Shown here: one piece after another, positions 48,020 through 56,269 of the stretch
How the letters are laid out: the number at the start of each line of letters is the position of its first letter
Position numbering within the stretch: position 1 is the first letter of the stretch
DNA from: Bacillus sp. FJAT-49736
Lineage (GTDB): Bacteria > Bacillota > Bacilli > Bacillales > Bacillaceae_C
NCBI RefSeq assembly: GCF_018343615.1
Contig: NZ_JAGYPI010000001.1
Span: 1,072,960-1,136,959, forward strand
Reading direction: 5' to 3'
Length of the DNA: 64,000 bases
Made by a program: the position numbers and the translations under genes
The notes under the pieces: model-generated
Database searches by the model: none
Seen by the model: only the letters and a program-made list of their open reading frames with translations
What the model was told of the DNA's origin: nothing

Positions 48020-48047
48020 ATATCGGTTGGTAAATATGGAATATTTA
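48020..48047 (-). promoter_or_regulatory. Sigma-D promoter of flagellin
   Basis: On the minus strand TAAA is followed after 16 bases by ACCGATAT, close to the sigma-D consensus TAAA-N15-GCCGATAT. It fits flagellin expression late in flagellar assembly. Confidence 0.75.
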
Positions 48048-48124
48048 ACTTATTTATTTGAACTTGTGACATTTTAAATCGGTTTACGTCTATTTTTTTA
48101 AATAGTAAGAGAAGGGGGAGGCAA

Positions 48125-48574
48125 ATGTTAACTAACAAGGCGAAATATCTACTTTTCTATTTTTTTATTTTGATATTTTTGTTGTCATTTACAGGATGTA
48201 GTGAAAATAGAGGCAATGGGATCCGAAGTGTAACATTTGAAGGACAAACGATAATTGGTGTATCTATTTCACGGGTGGGAGAAAGTATGCTGGATATTAA
48301 GAAACCTCATATTTTTTACACACAAAAAGACACAGCTGAAATTCAACTATTTGCTAATGCAATCAAACGGGCTAAAAAAATAGATGGTGTAGTGGATGTG
48401 ACCACGCCTGATTATTTGCTTACGCTAACATTTGAAGATAAAACAAAATCAAATTATTGCTTGTGGATAGGAAAAGACGGTGGTTCTATTATGAAGGAAA
48501 AGGATACACATACAATGTATATTTTGCCGCATACCATTATAAAAGAAATGAGGAAATACGTAGAAAAGGAATAG
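48125..48574 (+). CDS. Hypothetical lipoprotein
   Basis: A 149-residue protein. Residues 1-25 form a lipoprotein signal (LLFYFFILIFLLSFTGC) with lipobox SFTGC, so Cys25 is probably lipidated and the protein anchored outside. The mature part has a YhfM-like pattern (FYTQKDTAEIQLFANAIKRA, YLLTLTFEDKTKSNYCLWIG, YILPHTIIKEMRKYV). GGGGGAGG precedes the ATG. Function unknown. It is divergent from flagellin. Confidence 0.8.
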   Translation: MLTNKAKYLLFYFFILIFLLSFTGCSENRGNGIRSVTFEGQTIIGVSISRVGESMLDIKKPHIFYTQKDTAEIQLFANAIKRAKKIDGVVDVTTPDYLLTLTFEDKTKSNYCLWIGKDGGSIMKEKDTHTMYILPHTIIKEMRKYVEKE

Positions 48575-48655
48575 GATTGAAAGTTTATGAAGGAATAATG
48601 AAACCTTTACTGAATATAAACAAACAAGGAATCAATGGGAAGGCTGTGAAGATTG

Positions 48656-49222
48656 ATGATAGAAGAAAACAATGAGAGTTCCATTTTAGGTGAAGTCATT
48701 GCGGTTAGTTTAAGTAAACATCACACATTCAGTAAGGAAAATCAAGAAAGTATAAAATTAGTGAAGGAATTGGGAGTTGAAGGTGATGCACACTTTGGTT
48801 CAACGGTGAAACATCGGTCAAGAGTGGCGCAAAATCCAAATCAGCCGAATCTAAGACAGGTGCATTTAATTCAAAGTGAGTTATTCGAGGAGTTAGCTGA
48901 CCGTTTTACTATTAAGCCTGGTCAATTGGGTGAAAATATTACAACTGTCGGAATAAATCTTCTTGAATTACCAACTAACACGATATTATCTATAGGTGAG
49001 TCTGCAATTATTAAAGTAACAGGTTTGCGAAATCCATGTGCTCAAATTGATCATTTCAAACCAGGTCTTTTAAAGGCTGTTTTAGATAAGGATTCAGATG
49101 GAAATCTAATAAGAAAAGCTGGAATAATGGGAGTTATATTAAAGAGTGGACGAGTGAAACAAGGTGATATAATCCGTGTTGAATTTCCTTCAAGACCATT
49201 TAAAAAACTGGAACGTGTTTAA
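48656..49222 (+). CDS. MOSC domain protein
   Basis: A 188-residue MOSC-fold protein related to YiiM and the C-terminal domain of molybdenum cofactor sulfurases. Marks are GVEGDAHFGSTVKHRSR, GQLGENITTVGINLLELP and LRNPCAQIDHFKPGLL, the last carrying the conserved cysteine. It may act on N-hydroxylated compounds or molybdopterin chemistry; the role in this cell is open. The start is ATG 48656 (a TTG is directly upstream). Its terminator is at 49263. Confidence 0.87.
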   Translation: MIEENNESSILGEVIAVSLSKHHTFSKENQESIKLVKELGVEGDAHFGSTVKHRSRVAQNPNQPNLRQVHLIQSELFEELADRFTIKPGQLGENITTVGINLLELPTNTILSIGESAIIKVTGLRNPCAQIDHFKPGLLKAVLDKDSDGNLIRKAGIMGVILKSGRVKQGDIIRVEFPSRPFKKLERV

Positions 49223-49262
49223 TATGTTGTATCGTGCTATAAATGTACATAAAATATAGAAT

Positions 49263-49292
49263 TGTTAATCGAAATACGATTAACATTTTTTT
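49263..49292 (+). terminator. Rho-independent terminator
   Basis: TGTTAATCG and CGATTAACA pair perfectly, followed by TTTTTTT. Confidence 0.85.
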
Positions 49293-49425
49293 ATAAATTC
49301 GACAAAATCGATTTTTATGTACAGAGAAGGAGTGCAGGATATTATGTAAGTGAGAAACCTCCAATTCCCATTAATCAAATTGTTGTAGGAGACTAATTTA
49401 GGAAACTAATAGATAGAAAGTTGAA

Positions 49426-49536
49426 GTGAGAATTATTGATTTTCTTTGGAACTTATGTGAAGAAATTCAAAATACAAGTTTTAATTGGTCAATATGTAGA
49501 ATGGGATATGCTAGGGGAAAAAACTCAAATTTCTAG
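49426..49536 (+). CDS. Possible gene remnant, 36 codons
   Basis: A GTG-started frame reads MRIIDFLWNLCEEIQNTSFN and WSICRMGYARG. The composition is protein-like but there is no start signal, and it probably is a degraded fragment. It lies in an otherwise gene-free stretch (49293-49548). Confidence 0.2.
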   Translation: MRIIDFLWNLCEEIQNTSFNWSICRMGYARGKNSNF

Positions 49537-49548
49537 GGGGAGAAATCT

Positions 49549-49743
49549 TTGATTGTTCTATTTTATAATATTGGCATTTTCTTAATACTATTCCTATTGA
49601 TTATATTCTGTATCAACCTCGTTACTATAATGAAGAAAGTGAAAAATGGCGAAAAAACAGCCACTAATACATTTTGGTTGACTGTATCCTTTACATTGAT
49701 AGTTTGGAGTATTGCCATTATAGCTTCTGCGGGTACATATTGA
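49549..49743 (+). CDS. Small two-helix membrane protein
   Basis: A 64-residue protein starting at TTG, 7 bases after AGGGGGAG. Helices at about residues 5-28 (FYNIGIFLILFLLIIFCINL) and 43-62 (FWLTVSFTLIVWSIAIIASA) are joined by a basic loop (KKVKNGEKTATN), so both ends face out. Function unknown. Confidence 0.6.
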   Translation: MIVLFYNIGIFLILFLLIIFCINLVTIMKKVKNGEKTATNTFWLTVSFTLIVWSIAIIASAGTY

Positions 49744-49813
49744 ATTTGCGGGATATTCTTGAACATCTGAATAGGAACTGGGGAAGAAAATCATCTATAA
49801 AGGAGTTAAATGT

Positions 49814-50641
49814 ATGTTAAATGAAACATTTCACATTGCTGTTCCAACTGCATTTTTGGAAGATGAATCTATTAATATTCAAGGGACTATAGATCATATA
49901 TGGGATTTATATAAACAAGGAGTAAAATCTGTTCTTGTCTGTGGTTCAACTGGGGAGCAACATAGTTTAAATCTTAAGGAAAAAATAGAGATAATTAATC
50001 AGTTAGTATTAGAAAAAGATCTGATGAATAATATGGAAATTATTTTTGGTGTTTCTTCCATTAGGCAGAAAGAAGCAGAGGAACTGGCTAAAATCATTCG
50101 TAACACAAATATATCCGGTATTTTACTTGGATACCCACCTTACGTTCTGCCAACACAAGCGGAAGCATTAATATATACAAAATACATAATGGATTATAGT
50201 AATAAGCCAACTATTTTATATAATAATCCAAATAGAACAGGATTTGATTTATCACTAGAAAATATTGTTCAGTTAAGTAAGATGGAATTAGTAGTTGGCA
50301 TAAAAGAAGCGGGGAAAAAAGAGAGAGTCGAACTATTAAAAAAAGAAATTAAAAGAAATGACTTCCATTATTATGCTGGTGGAGAATCGGAATTGGAAGA
50401 GAAAGTTTTACTTGGATTTGATCGTCTATCCTCGATTGCCGGAAATGTTGCACCAATAGAAATTAGCGAATGGTTTAATAAACTGCTTTCCGGACAAGAA
50501 ATTACTAAACAAGAAAGATTAAAGATAGAAAACATTTTAATAGAAGTTTATCAAGGTACTCCTTTAGTAAATATTAAAAAAAGTATTAATAAAAAGGGTA
50601 TACCAATGGGAATATGTAGGAGTCCTATTGGTAATATGTAA
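49814..50641 (+). CDS. DapA/N-acetylneuraminate lyase family aldolase
   Basis: A 275-residue (beta/alpha)8 class I aldolase. Visible are CGSTGEQHSLNLKEK (the pyruvate-binding GSTGE motif), YNNPNRTGFDL (the catalytic tyrosine) and VVGIKEAGKKERVELLKK (the Schiff-base lysine). It is slightly shorter than DapA, with PMGICRSPIGNM at the end. Because no lysine-pathway genes are near, it may be a paralogue that uses another keto acid rather than the main DapA. AAAGGAG precedes the ATG. Confidence 0.85.
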   Translation: MLNETFHIAVPTAFLEDESINIQGTIDHIWDLYKQGVKSVLVCGSTGEQHSLNLKEKIEIINQLVLEKDLMNNMEIIFGVSSIRQKEAEELAKIIRNTNISGILLGYPPYVLPTQAEALIYTKYIMDYSNKPTILYNNPNRTGFDLSLENIVQLSKMELVVGIKEAGKKERVELLKKEIKRNDFHYYAGGESELEEKVLLGFDRLSSIAGNVAPIEISEWFNKLLSGQEITKQERLKIENILIEVYQGTPLVNIKKSINKKGIPMGICRSPIGNM

Positions 50642-50706
50642 TTATATTTGAAACATCCTAATTGGAACTTTAAAAACCGCCCAAAATGATGGTGAATTAA
50701 CACCAG

Positions 50707-50738
50707 AAAAAGCACAGTGTCTGATTCCTGTGCTTTTT
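50707..50738 (+). terminator. Rho-independent terminator
   Basis: AAAAGCACAG and CTGTGCTTTT pair, followed by TTAATTTTTT. Confidence 0.8.
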
Positions 50739-50886
50739 TAATTTTTTCACAGGATTTAATTTAACACATTTATTGGAATTTTTTGACGTTTTAATAGGAG
50801 TGTATGCTAAAATTTATATAGATATTGTAAAAGATTGTTCATAAATGGATACGGTCTTATATAAATAGCAAAGAGGGGGGAAGTGG

Positions 50887-51336
50887 ATGAAAAGTAAATC
50901 AATTCGTTACCTTGTAATCGCCGTAATAGTAGCCGTACTTGTATTTTCATTTAAAATGTATAACGATTATAAGGAAAAAAATTTGGATGAGGTAATTAAT
51001 TATAATCCAGAAAATCTTAATTATTTTGGAATTTTTCTAAGAGGTCATGAGGAATGGAATACAGATAAGAAAGAACCACCGAAAAAGTTAAAGGAATTCC
51101 TTAGCCAATATAAAGTTAAAAAGATGTTTGCTGCTAAGTGCAGTAGTGTTAATAGTTTTATGAAAGAAAACTTATTTGACATTCAATACCGCCTAAAAGG
51201 CGAGGACAGGGCTAAAATGTTTACCGTTTTTGAAAATTGTATTTACTCGTTTGACTCAGGTAAAATGTACAAAGTCATCAACGGTCCAATCGATATAGAT
51301 TGGATTCGGAAATATAATGAAGAATATCAACAATAA
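50887..51336 (+). CDS. Hypothetical membrane-anchored protein
   Basis: A 149-residue protein with an N-terminal helix (residues 7-24, YLVIAVIVAVLVFSFKMY) acting as uncleaved anchor and an exported soluble part. The latter contains FGIFLRGHEEWNTDKKEPPK and KKMFAAKCSSVNSFMKENLF. AGGGGGG precedes the ATG. No family recognised. It is monocistronic; the small frame after it (51352) is not convincing. Confidence 0.65.
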   Translation: MKSKSIRYLVIAVIVAVLVFSFKMYNDYKEKNLDEVINYNPENLNYFGIFLRGHEEWNTDKKEPPKKLKEFLSQYKVKKMFAAKCSSVNSFMKENLFDIQYRLKGEDRAKMFTVFENCIYSFDSGKMYKVINGPIDIDWIRKYNEEYQQ

Positions 51337-51477
51337 ATATGTAAGTTTGTATTGAATAAAACGGATAGAAAATATCACATGAAACAATATGATTCAACCC
51401 TCTTATTTATTGTAATGGAGTTTGTGAAAATTCTACTTAAAGTGCTATCAATTAGATACATTCTTTTAAGTCTAGCG

Positions 51478-51510
51478 GAAGTCTCTAGTACATGTTCTAA
51501 GACTTCCGTT
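51478..51510 (-). terminator. Terminator of pdxR
   Basis: CGGAAGTC and GACTTCCG are separated by a loop of about 17 bases and lie just beyond the pdxR stop. Confidence 0.65.
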
Positions 51511-51516
51511 ATTCTT

Positions 51517-52935
51517 TTAAAATCGCTTATTTGATTTTGGAATCCCCCAACATTTCATTAATTGGTGAATCCCATTTTCCATTTGATCCAATGGAATACC
51601 GCCAAAGCCAAATAGAAAAGTTGGATTTTTTGATTCAATTGGACTTAAGAGATAATCACTTACCGGATAGATGGCAATATTATTTTTTTCTGCCATCTCT
51701 TTTAGCTGCCTTTCACTTTTGGACAGGGGAACAGAAATTAGTATGTGCATGCCCGCCATATCACCTGTGAAGGAGACAAGTGGATAATACATTTCAAATA
51801 TTTCGGTTAATTTTTCATGTTTTTTACGATAAATTTTGCGCATACGGTTTAAATGCTTTGAAAAATAGCCATCTCTCATAAAGTTAGCTAAAATATGTTG
51901 ATCAAATCTCGGTACGGTTGCCGAGTAAAAACTAAATGTTTGTTTGTATTTTGGCACCAATGTTGCAGGTAATACAAAATAAGCAACACGTAAGGAAGGC
52001 ATTAAAGATTTGGTAAACGTGCTGATATATATAACTTTATTGTTTTGGTCCATACCTTGTAATGCGGGAATGGGTTTTCCTTTATACCGAAATTCACTAT
52101 CGTAATCGTCTTCAATAATATAGCGATTTTCATCTTTTGCTGCCCAGTTTAAAGCTTGAGTTCTTCTTGTTGCTGATAAAACAGCACCCGTCGGGAATTG
52201 GTGAGAAGGTGTAATGTAAACAACATTGGCGTTTGTTTTTTCAAGTTCTTCCACTATTAATCCATCTTCATCCACTGGTATGGGAAGGGCACTATTTTCC
52301 AATTGTATTCTTGGGATTGCTGAATAGCCGGGATTTTCAAGGGCAAATTTCAAATCATCCCCCAGTAATTTCAGAATCATGGGAAGGAGTTGTTCCGTTC
52401 CCGAGCCGATGACAATCTGTTCTGGCTTGCAAATAATTCCCCTCGATTGATAAAGATAGTTCGAAATTTCCGCTCTTAATGTATATTCTCCTTGAGGGTC
52501 CCCAATTTGTAAAAGCTCTTTTGAATCCAGATCATATAAATTTTTGGCATATTTTCTCCATATCGAAAACGGGAATGAATCCGCATCTATTTTTCCCGGA
52601 TGGAAGTCAAATTCGTAATTATTTTTCTCGGCCTTCTCAAAAGACATGGTTAATGGGCCTTTTTCAATATATGGTAATTCATCGATTTCTTCGACAAAAA
52701 ATCCGACGCGGGGTTTCGATCTTATATACCCTTCCTCCATAAGCTGTTCATAGGCAATTTCAATGGTTGTTTGGCTGATATTTAAAAACTCAGCTAATTT
52801 TTTTTTGGAAGGTAATTTTGCTCCAACTTCAATTTGTTTATGGATAATCGCATCTTTGATCCCAGTATAAAGCTGTTCATACATAGGTTTTGCTGTACTT
52901 CTATCCAATTTGAACATAAGCATATCCATATGCAA
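51517..52935 (-). CDS. pdxR: PdxR, MocR-family (GntR plus aminotransferase) regulator
   Basis: A 472-residue regulator. The winged helix is at residues 10-80 ([60 protein letters not shown]). The fold-type I aminotransferase domain fills the rest, with the PLP lysine in [19 protein letters not shown] and [16 protein letters not shown]. It binds PLP and activates pdxST when PLP is low. It is divergent from pdxS (98-bp gap from start to start), the usual PdxR arrangement. The start lies before a GGGAGGAATTG site. Confidence 0.9.
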   Translation of the reverse strand: MHMDMLMFKLDRSTAKPMYEQLYTGIKDAIIHKQIEVGAKLPSKKKLAEFLNISQTTIEIAYEQLMEEGYIRSKPRVGFFVEEIDELPYIEKGPLTMSFEKAEKNNYEFDFHPGKIDADSFPFSIWRKYAKNLYDLDSKELLQIGDPQGEYTLRAEISNYLYQSRGIICKPEQIVIGSGTEQLLPMILKLLGDDLKFALENPGYSAIPRIQLENSALPIPVDEDGLIVEELEKTNANVVYITPSHQFPTGAVLSATRRTQALNWAAKDENRYIIEDDYDSEFRYKGKPIPALQGMDQNNKVIYISTFTKSLMPSLRVAYFVLPATLVPKYKQTFSFYSATVPRFDQHILANFMRDGYFSKHLNRMRKIYRKKHEKLTEIFEMYYPLVSFTGDMAGMHILISVPLSKSERQLKEMAEKNNIAIYPVSDYLLSPIESKNPTFLFGFGGIPLDQMENGIHQLMKCWGIPKSNKRF

Positions 52936-53033
52936 TTCCTCCCTCTGACCATATGGAATTTTTAAAAATTGAACCTTTTCATAAAGTCAATATCTATTAT
53001 ACTAGTAATCATCAAACGAATGGAGGTTTTTTT
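52936..53033. promoter_or_regulatory. pdxR-pdxST divergent promoter region
   Basis: Both ribosome sites and start regions face outward. The short word CCATATG occurs twice (52925 and 52949 areas) and may be a PdxR site. TATACT near 52998 is a candidate pdxS -10. Confidence 0.5.
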
Positions 53034-53918
53034 ATGAAGAAAGTTGGAACGGAAAGAGTAAAACGTGGCATGGCAGAAATGCAAAAAGGCGGTGTCATTA
53101 TGGATGTCGTGAATGCAGAACAAGCAAGAATTGCGGAGGCTGCAGGTGCCGTTGCGGTTATGGCGTTAGAGCGGGTGCCATCTGATATTCGAGCAGCAGG
53201 AGGAGTAGCACGTATGGCAGATCCTCGTATTGTAGAGGAAGTAATGAATGCCGTAACTATTCCTGTAATGGCAAAAGCACGTATTGGCCACATTGTCGAA
53301 GCACGGGTATTAGAATTAATGGGTGTCGATTACATAGATGAAAGTGAAGTATTAACACCTGCTGATGAAGAATTTCATTTATTAAAAAGCGACTTCACCG
53401 TACCTTTTGTTTGTGGTTGCCGTGATTTAGGGGAAGCTGCCCGCCGAATTGGGGAAGGAGCTTCTATGTTACGGACGAAAGGTGAACCGGGAACAGGAAA
53501 TATTGTGGAAGCGGTTCGTCATATACGTAAAGTGAATGCGCAGGTCAGACGCGTTGTATCGATGAGTACAGATGAGCTTATGACCGAAGCGAAAAATTTA
53601 GGAGCACCATATGAATTATTACTAGAAATCAAACAATTAGGTCGTTTACCGGTTGTCAATTTTGCTGCCGGTGGAGTGGCTACACCTGCGGATGCCGCTT
53701 TAATGATGGAACTTGGGGCAGATGGTGTCTTTGTAGGATCCGGAATTTTCAAATCGGACAATCCGCAAAAATTCGCACGTGCCATTGTTGAAGCAACCAC
53801 ACACTATCAAGACTATAAACTGATTGCCGAAATTTCAAAAGAAATAGGGGTCCCTATGAAGGGGATAGATATTGCAACACTGAATGCAGCAGAGCGTATG
53901 CAGGAACGTGGTTGGTAA
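53034..53918 (+). CDS. pdxS: Pyridoxal 5'-phosphate synthase subunit PdxS
   Basis: A 294-residue (beta/alpha)8 synthase domain that makes PLP from ribose 5-phosphate, glyceraldehyde 3-phosphate and PdxT-derived ammonia. [20 protein letters not shown] is the family start with the catalytic aspartate; the Schiff-base lysines are in [17 protein letters not shown] and [37 protein letters not shown] and [14 protein letters not shown] form the phosphate site. I start at ATG 53034 after GGAGG. It is followed by pdxT after one base. Confidence 0.98.
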   Translation: MKKVGTERVKRGMAEMQKGGVIMDVVNAEQARIAEAAGAVAVMALERVPSDIRAAGGVARMADPRIVEEVMNAVTIPVMAKARIGHIVEARVLELMGVDYIDESEVLTPADEEFHLLKSDFTVPFVCGCRDLGEAARRIGEGASMLRTKGEPGTGNIVEAVRHIRKVNAQVRRVVSMSTDELMTEAKNLGAPYELLLEIKQLGRLPVVNFAAGGVATPADAALMMELGADGVFVGSGIFKSDNPQKFARAIVEATTHYQDYKLIAEISKEIGVPMKGIDIATLNAAERMQERGW

Positions 53919-53919
53919 C

Positions 53920-54510
53920 ATGCTGAAAATTGGGGTGCTTGCATTACAAGGTGCTGTTCGAGAGCATATTAGACAAATTGAAGAGCTTGGCTGTGTGGCC
54001 ATTCCGGTTAAATCGGTTGAACATCTAAAGGAAATAAATGGTCTTATATTACCTGGTGGAGAAAGTACAACCATGCGTAAATTACTGGACCGTTATAATT
54101 TGCTTGAGCCTATTCGTGCTTTAGCCGCCAAAGGAATTCCGATGTTTGGAACATGTGCTGGTCTGATTTTATTAGCAAAAGAAATCGTCGGCAATAAAAT
54201 GCCTCATTTAGGATTAATGGATGTCATAGTGGAAAGGAATTCCTTTGGACGCCAAGTAGATAGTTTTGAAGTAGAACTATCCGCTCGAGAAATAGGGGAA
54301 GGCATTCCAGCTGTTTTTATCCGGGCACCGCATATCGTGGCAGCAGGTGAAAAGGTGGAAATTCTGGCAAAGCATGAAGAGCGAATTGTTTTAGCTCGCG
54401 AAGGCCATTTATTAGGTTGTTCCTTTCATCCAGAGTTAACGGAAGATACTCGAATTATGAAGTATTTTATTGAAATGGTCCGAGGGTACAATAAAGGGAA
54501 GACATCTTAG
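53920..54510 (+). CDS. pdxT: Pyridoxal 5'-phosphate synthase glutaminase subunit PdxT
   Basis: A 196-residue class I glutamine amidotransferase giving ammonia to Pdx[17 protein letters not shown] is the start, [11 protein letters not shown] the PdxT motif, [12 protein letters not shown] carries the catalytic cysteine, and [13 protein letters not shown] the catalytic His-x-Glu. The ATG follows the pdxS stop by one base, so the two are translationally coupled and form the 12+12 complex. The terminator is at 54568. Confidence 0.97.
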   Translation: MLKIGVLALQGAVREHIRQIEELGCVAIPVKSVEHLKEINGLILPGGESTTMRKLLDRYNLLEPIRALAAKGIPMFGTCAGLILLAKEIVGNKMPHLGLMDVIVERNSFGRQVDSFEVELSAREIGEGIPAVFIRAPHIVAAGEKVEILAKHEERIVLAREGHLLGCSFHPELTEDTRIMKYFIEMVRGYNKGKTS

Positions 54511-54567
54511 GATTTCTTCCTAAAAACGTCAAGTTGTAATGCGTAGATTGAATTATAAAAATGTTTT

Positions 54568-54605
54568 ACCCCTTTAGATATCTTTGTCTGAAGGGGTGTT
54601 TTTAT
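54568..54605 (+). terminator. Terminator of pdxST
   Basis: ACCCCTT and AAGGGGT pair around a loop of about 15 bases and are followed by GTTTTT. Confidence 0.8.
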
Positions 54606-54798
54606 ATGTAAATGAGATAGAACTATTGAGTGATATAAAGTTGAAGTGGTAATCTATATTTTTTATAATGCAAAAGCTGCTATCTAGACATTAAATCAAT
54701 TTACATTTTGAACTAACTAATTTAGTAATAACATTATTGCTATAATTGAAATAGCAATCTGGGTGAAATCGAAAATTAGATTTCAGGAGGAAATAATA

Positions 54799-55365
54799 AT
54801 GAAAACAATTGCCGTTTACTGTGGTTCAAGTGCAGGAAACGATCCCATCTATATGAAGGAAGCAAGGAATTTAGGGAAAACTTTGGTGGAAAATGGATTA
54901 AACCTTGTTTATGGTGGAGCGGCAGTGGGTTGCATGGGTGCAGTTGCTGATGCTGTGATGGAAGCAGGTGGTAAGGTAATTGGAGTTATACCAGAGAAGT
55001 TAAAAAATGTTGAAATAGCACATCAACAATTAACTGAACTTCATGTTGTTAACAATATGCATGAAAGAAAGGCATTAATGGCAGAGTATGCTGATGGGTT
55101 TATCGCATTGCCTGGTGGTTCTGGAACTTTAGAGGAATGGTTTGAAGTTTTTACTTGGGCTCAACTAGGATACCATAATAAACCGTGTGCATTACTTAAT
55201 ATCAACAATTATTACACACCATTATTATCTCTTTTTGACCATATGATCGAACAAGGATTTATAAAATCGGAGTATAAAGATTTAATAGTCATGGATAATA
55301 GTTCAAAAGAGTTAGTAAAAAAACTTAAGGATTACAAAAGTACTTATGTACATAAATGGCAATAA
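54799..55365 (+). CDS. LOG family protein (YvdD-like nucleoside-monophosphate phosphoribohydrolase)
   Basis: A 188-residue Rossmann-fold enzyme. MKTIAVYCGSSAGNDPIY is the start, VYGGAAVGCMGAVADAV the nucleotide loop, and LPGGSGTLEEWFEVFTW the diagnostic PGGxGTxxE signature. It cleaves purine/cytokinin 5'-monophosphates into base and ribose phosphate. I begin at ATG 54799 after CAGGAGG; the 12 codons before it are not family-like. It is monocistronic with a hairpin right after the stop. Confidence 0.93.
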   Translation: MKTIAVYCGSSAGNDPIYMKEARNLGKTLVENGLNLVYGGAAVGCMGAVADAVMEAGGKVIGVIPEKLKNVEIAHQQLTELHVVNNMHERKALMAEYADGFIALPGGSGTLEEWFEVFTWAQLGYHNKPCALLNINNYYTPLLSLFDHMIEQGFIKSEYKDLIVMDNSSKELVKKLKDYKSTYVHKWQ

Positions 55366-55366
55366 A

Positions 55367-55398
55367 ACAGAAGGTCAAGTAAACTTGACCCTCTGTTT
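55367..55398. terminator. Hairpin after the LOG gene
   Basis: ACAGAAGGTCAAGT and ACTTGACCCTCTGT form a long stem with few unpaired bases, followed by TTGG. It is a likely terminator although the T-run is short. Confidence 0.6.
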
Positions 55399-55525
55399 GG
55401 ACAGGTATCCACCTTTCGCTTAACAGAGCCTAAATTTAAGTAGGGCTGGTTGTTGGAACATATATTCTTATAAAGTTTGAATACAGTTATATAGTTGGAA
55501 AATAACTATGTTTAAGAAAAGGCCG

Positions 55526-56002
55526 TTATTTTACTAAATCAGCAAATTTCCCTTTTATGACATTTAGGAGATCTGGAACCATTACTTCAATCTGAACTCC
55601 AATTTTCCCGCCGCTAACAATAATATTTTGTAAAGATTCAGCATGGGAATCTAAATAGGACGGAAATAGTTTTTTCATTCCGACAGGAGAACAACCGCCA
55701 CGAATATAGCCGGTTATTTTTGTAATATCCTTTACTGGAATCATTTCTACCTTTTTATCCCCAACCGCCTTTGCTGCCTTTTTTAAATCCAGCTCTGCAT
55801 CCACAGGTATAACAAATACATAATATTGCTTGCTCGTTCCTTGCGTTACTAATGTTTTATAGACTTCCTTCGTGTCTCTGCCAATTTTATCTGCAACTGA
55901 TACTCCGTCAATTTTTCCATCCTCGGAATGATAAGTAATAATAGAATAGCTGATTTTCTCTTTATCTAATATTCGCATGGCATTTGTTTTCGTATTTTTC
56001 AT
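55526..56002 (-). CDS. ybaK: Cys-tRNA(Pro)/Cys-tRNA(Cys) deacylase YbaK
   Basis: A 158-residue YbaK/EbsC editing enzyme that removes cysteine from mischarged tRNA(Pro). TNAMRILDKEKISYSIITYH is the usual start, KTLVTQGTSKQYYVFVIPVD the core, and GYIRGGCSPVGMKKLFPSY the GG(C/S)SPxGxKK loop; GKIGVQIEVMVPDLL is the C-terminal strand. I prefer ATG 56002 after CGGGG. A second in-frame ATG at 56038 has AGGAGG ahead but adds 12 residues unlike the family, and an overlapping ATG-ATA-TGA minimal frame lies in between. Confidence 0.9.
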   Translation of the reverse strand: MKNTKTNAMRILDKEKISYSIITYHSEDGKIDGVSVADKIGRDTKEVYKTLVTQGTSKQYYVFVIPVDAELDLKKAAKAVGDKKVEMIPVKDITKITGYIRGGCSPVGMKKLFPSYLDSHAESLQNIIVSGGKIGVQIEVMVPDLLNVIKGKFADLVK

Positions 56003-56269
56003 AATAAAACCCCGATCTTTATTAATTGAAAATATCATATCATATTTTTTCCTCCTATTTAAAGAATGCAAATATCGAATAGAAGAACTTTTCAGAATAA
56101 TATTTACAAATTAAGTTGGGTAGTTTAGTATTACAACAGGAAGAAAATACTTCCAATACATTGAAGGGAGCGGTATAAATGAGGCTTAATTCAAGAAGGT
56201 TATTAAAAAACACAAAGGACGACTCAACGTAGTAAGAATTATTCGTATTTACAGGGGGAGACAAGTTAT

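Noticed and set aside
49814-50641. Housekeeping dapA
   Set aside because: Catalytic motifs fit the family, but length, C-terminus and isolated position do not single out dihydrodipicolinate synthase.
51352-51534. 60-codon gene after the membrane-anchored protein
   Set aside because: TTG start without ribosome site, and its second half runs through the pdxR terminator hairpin.
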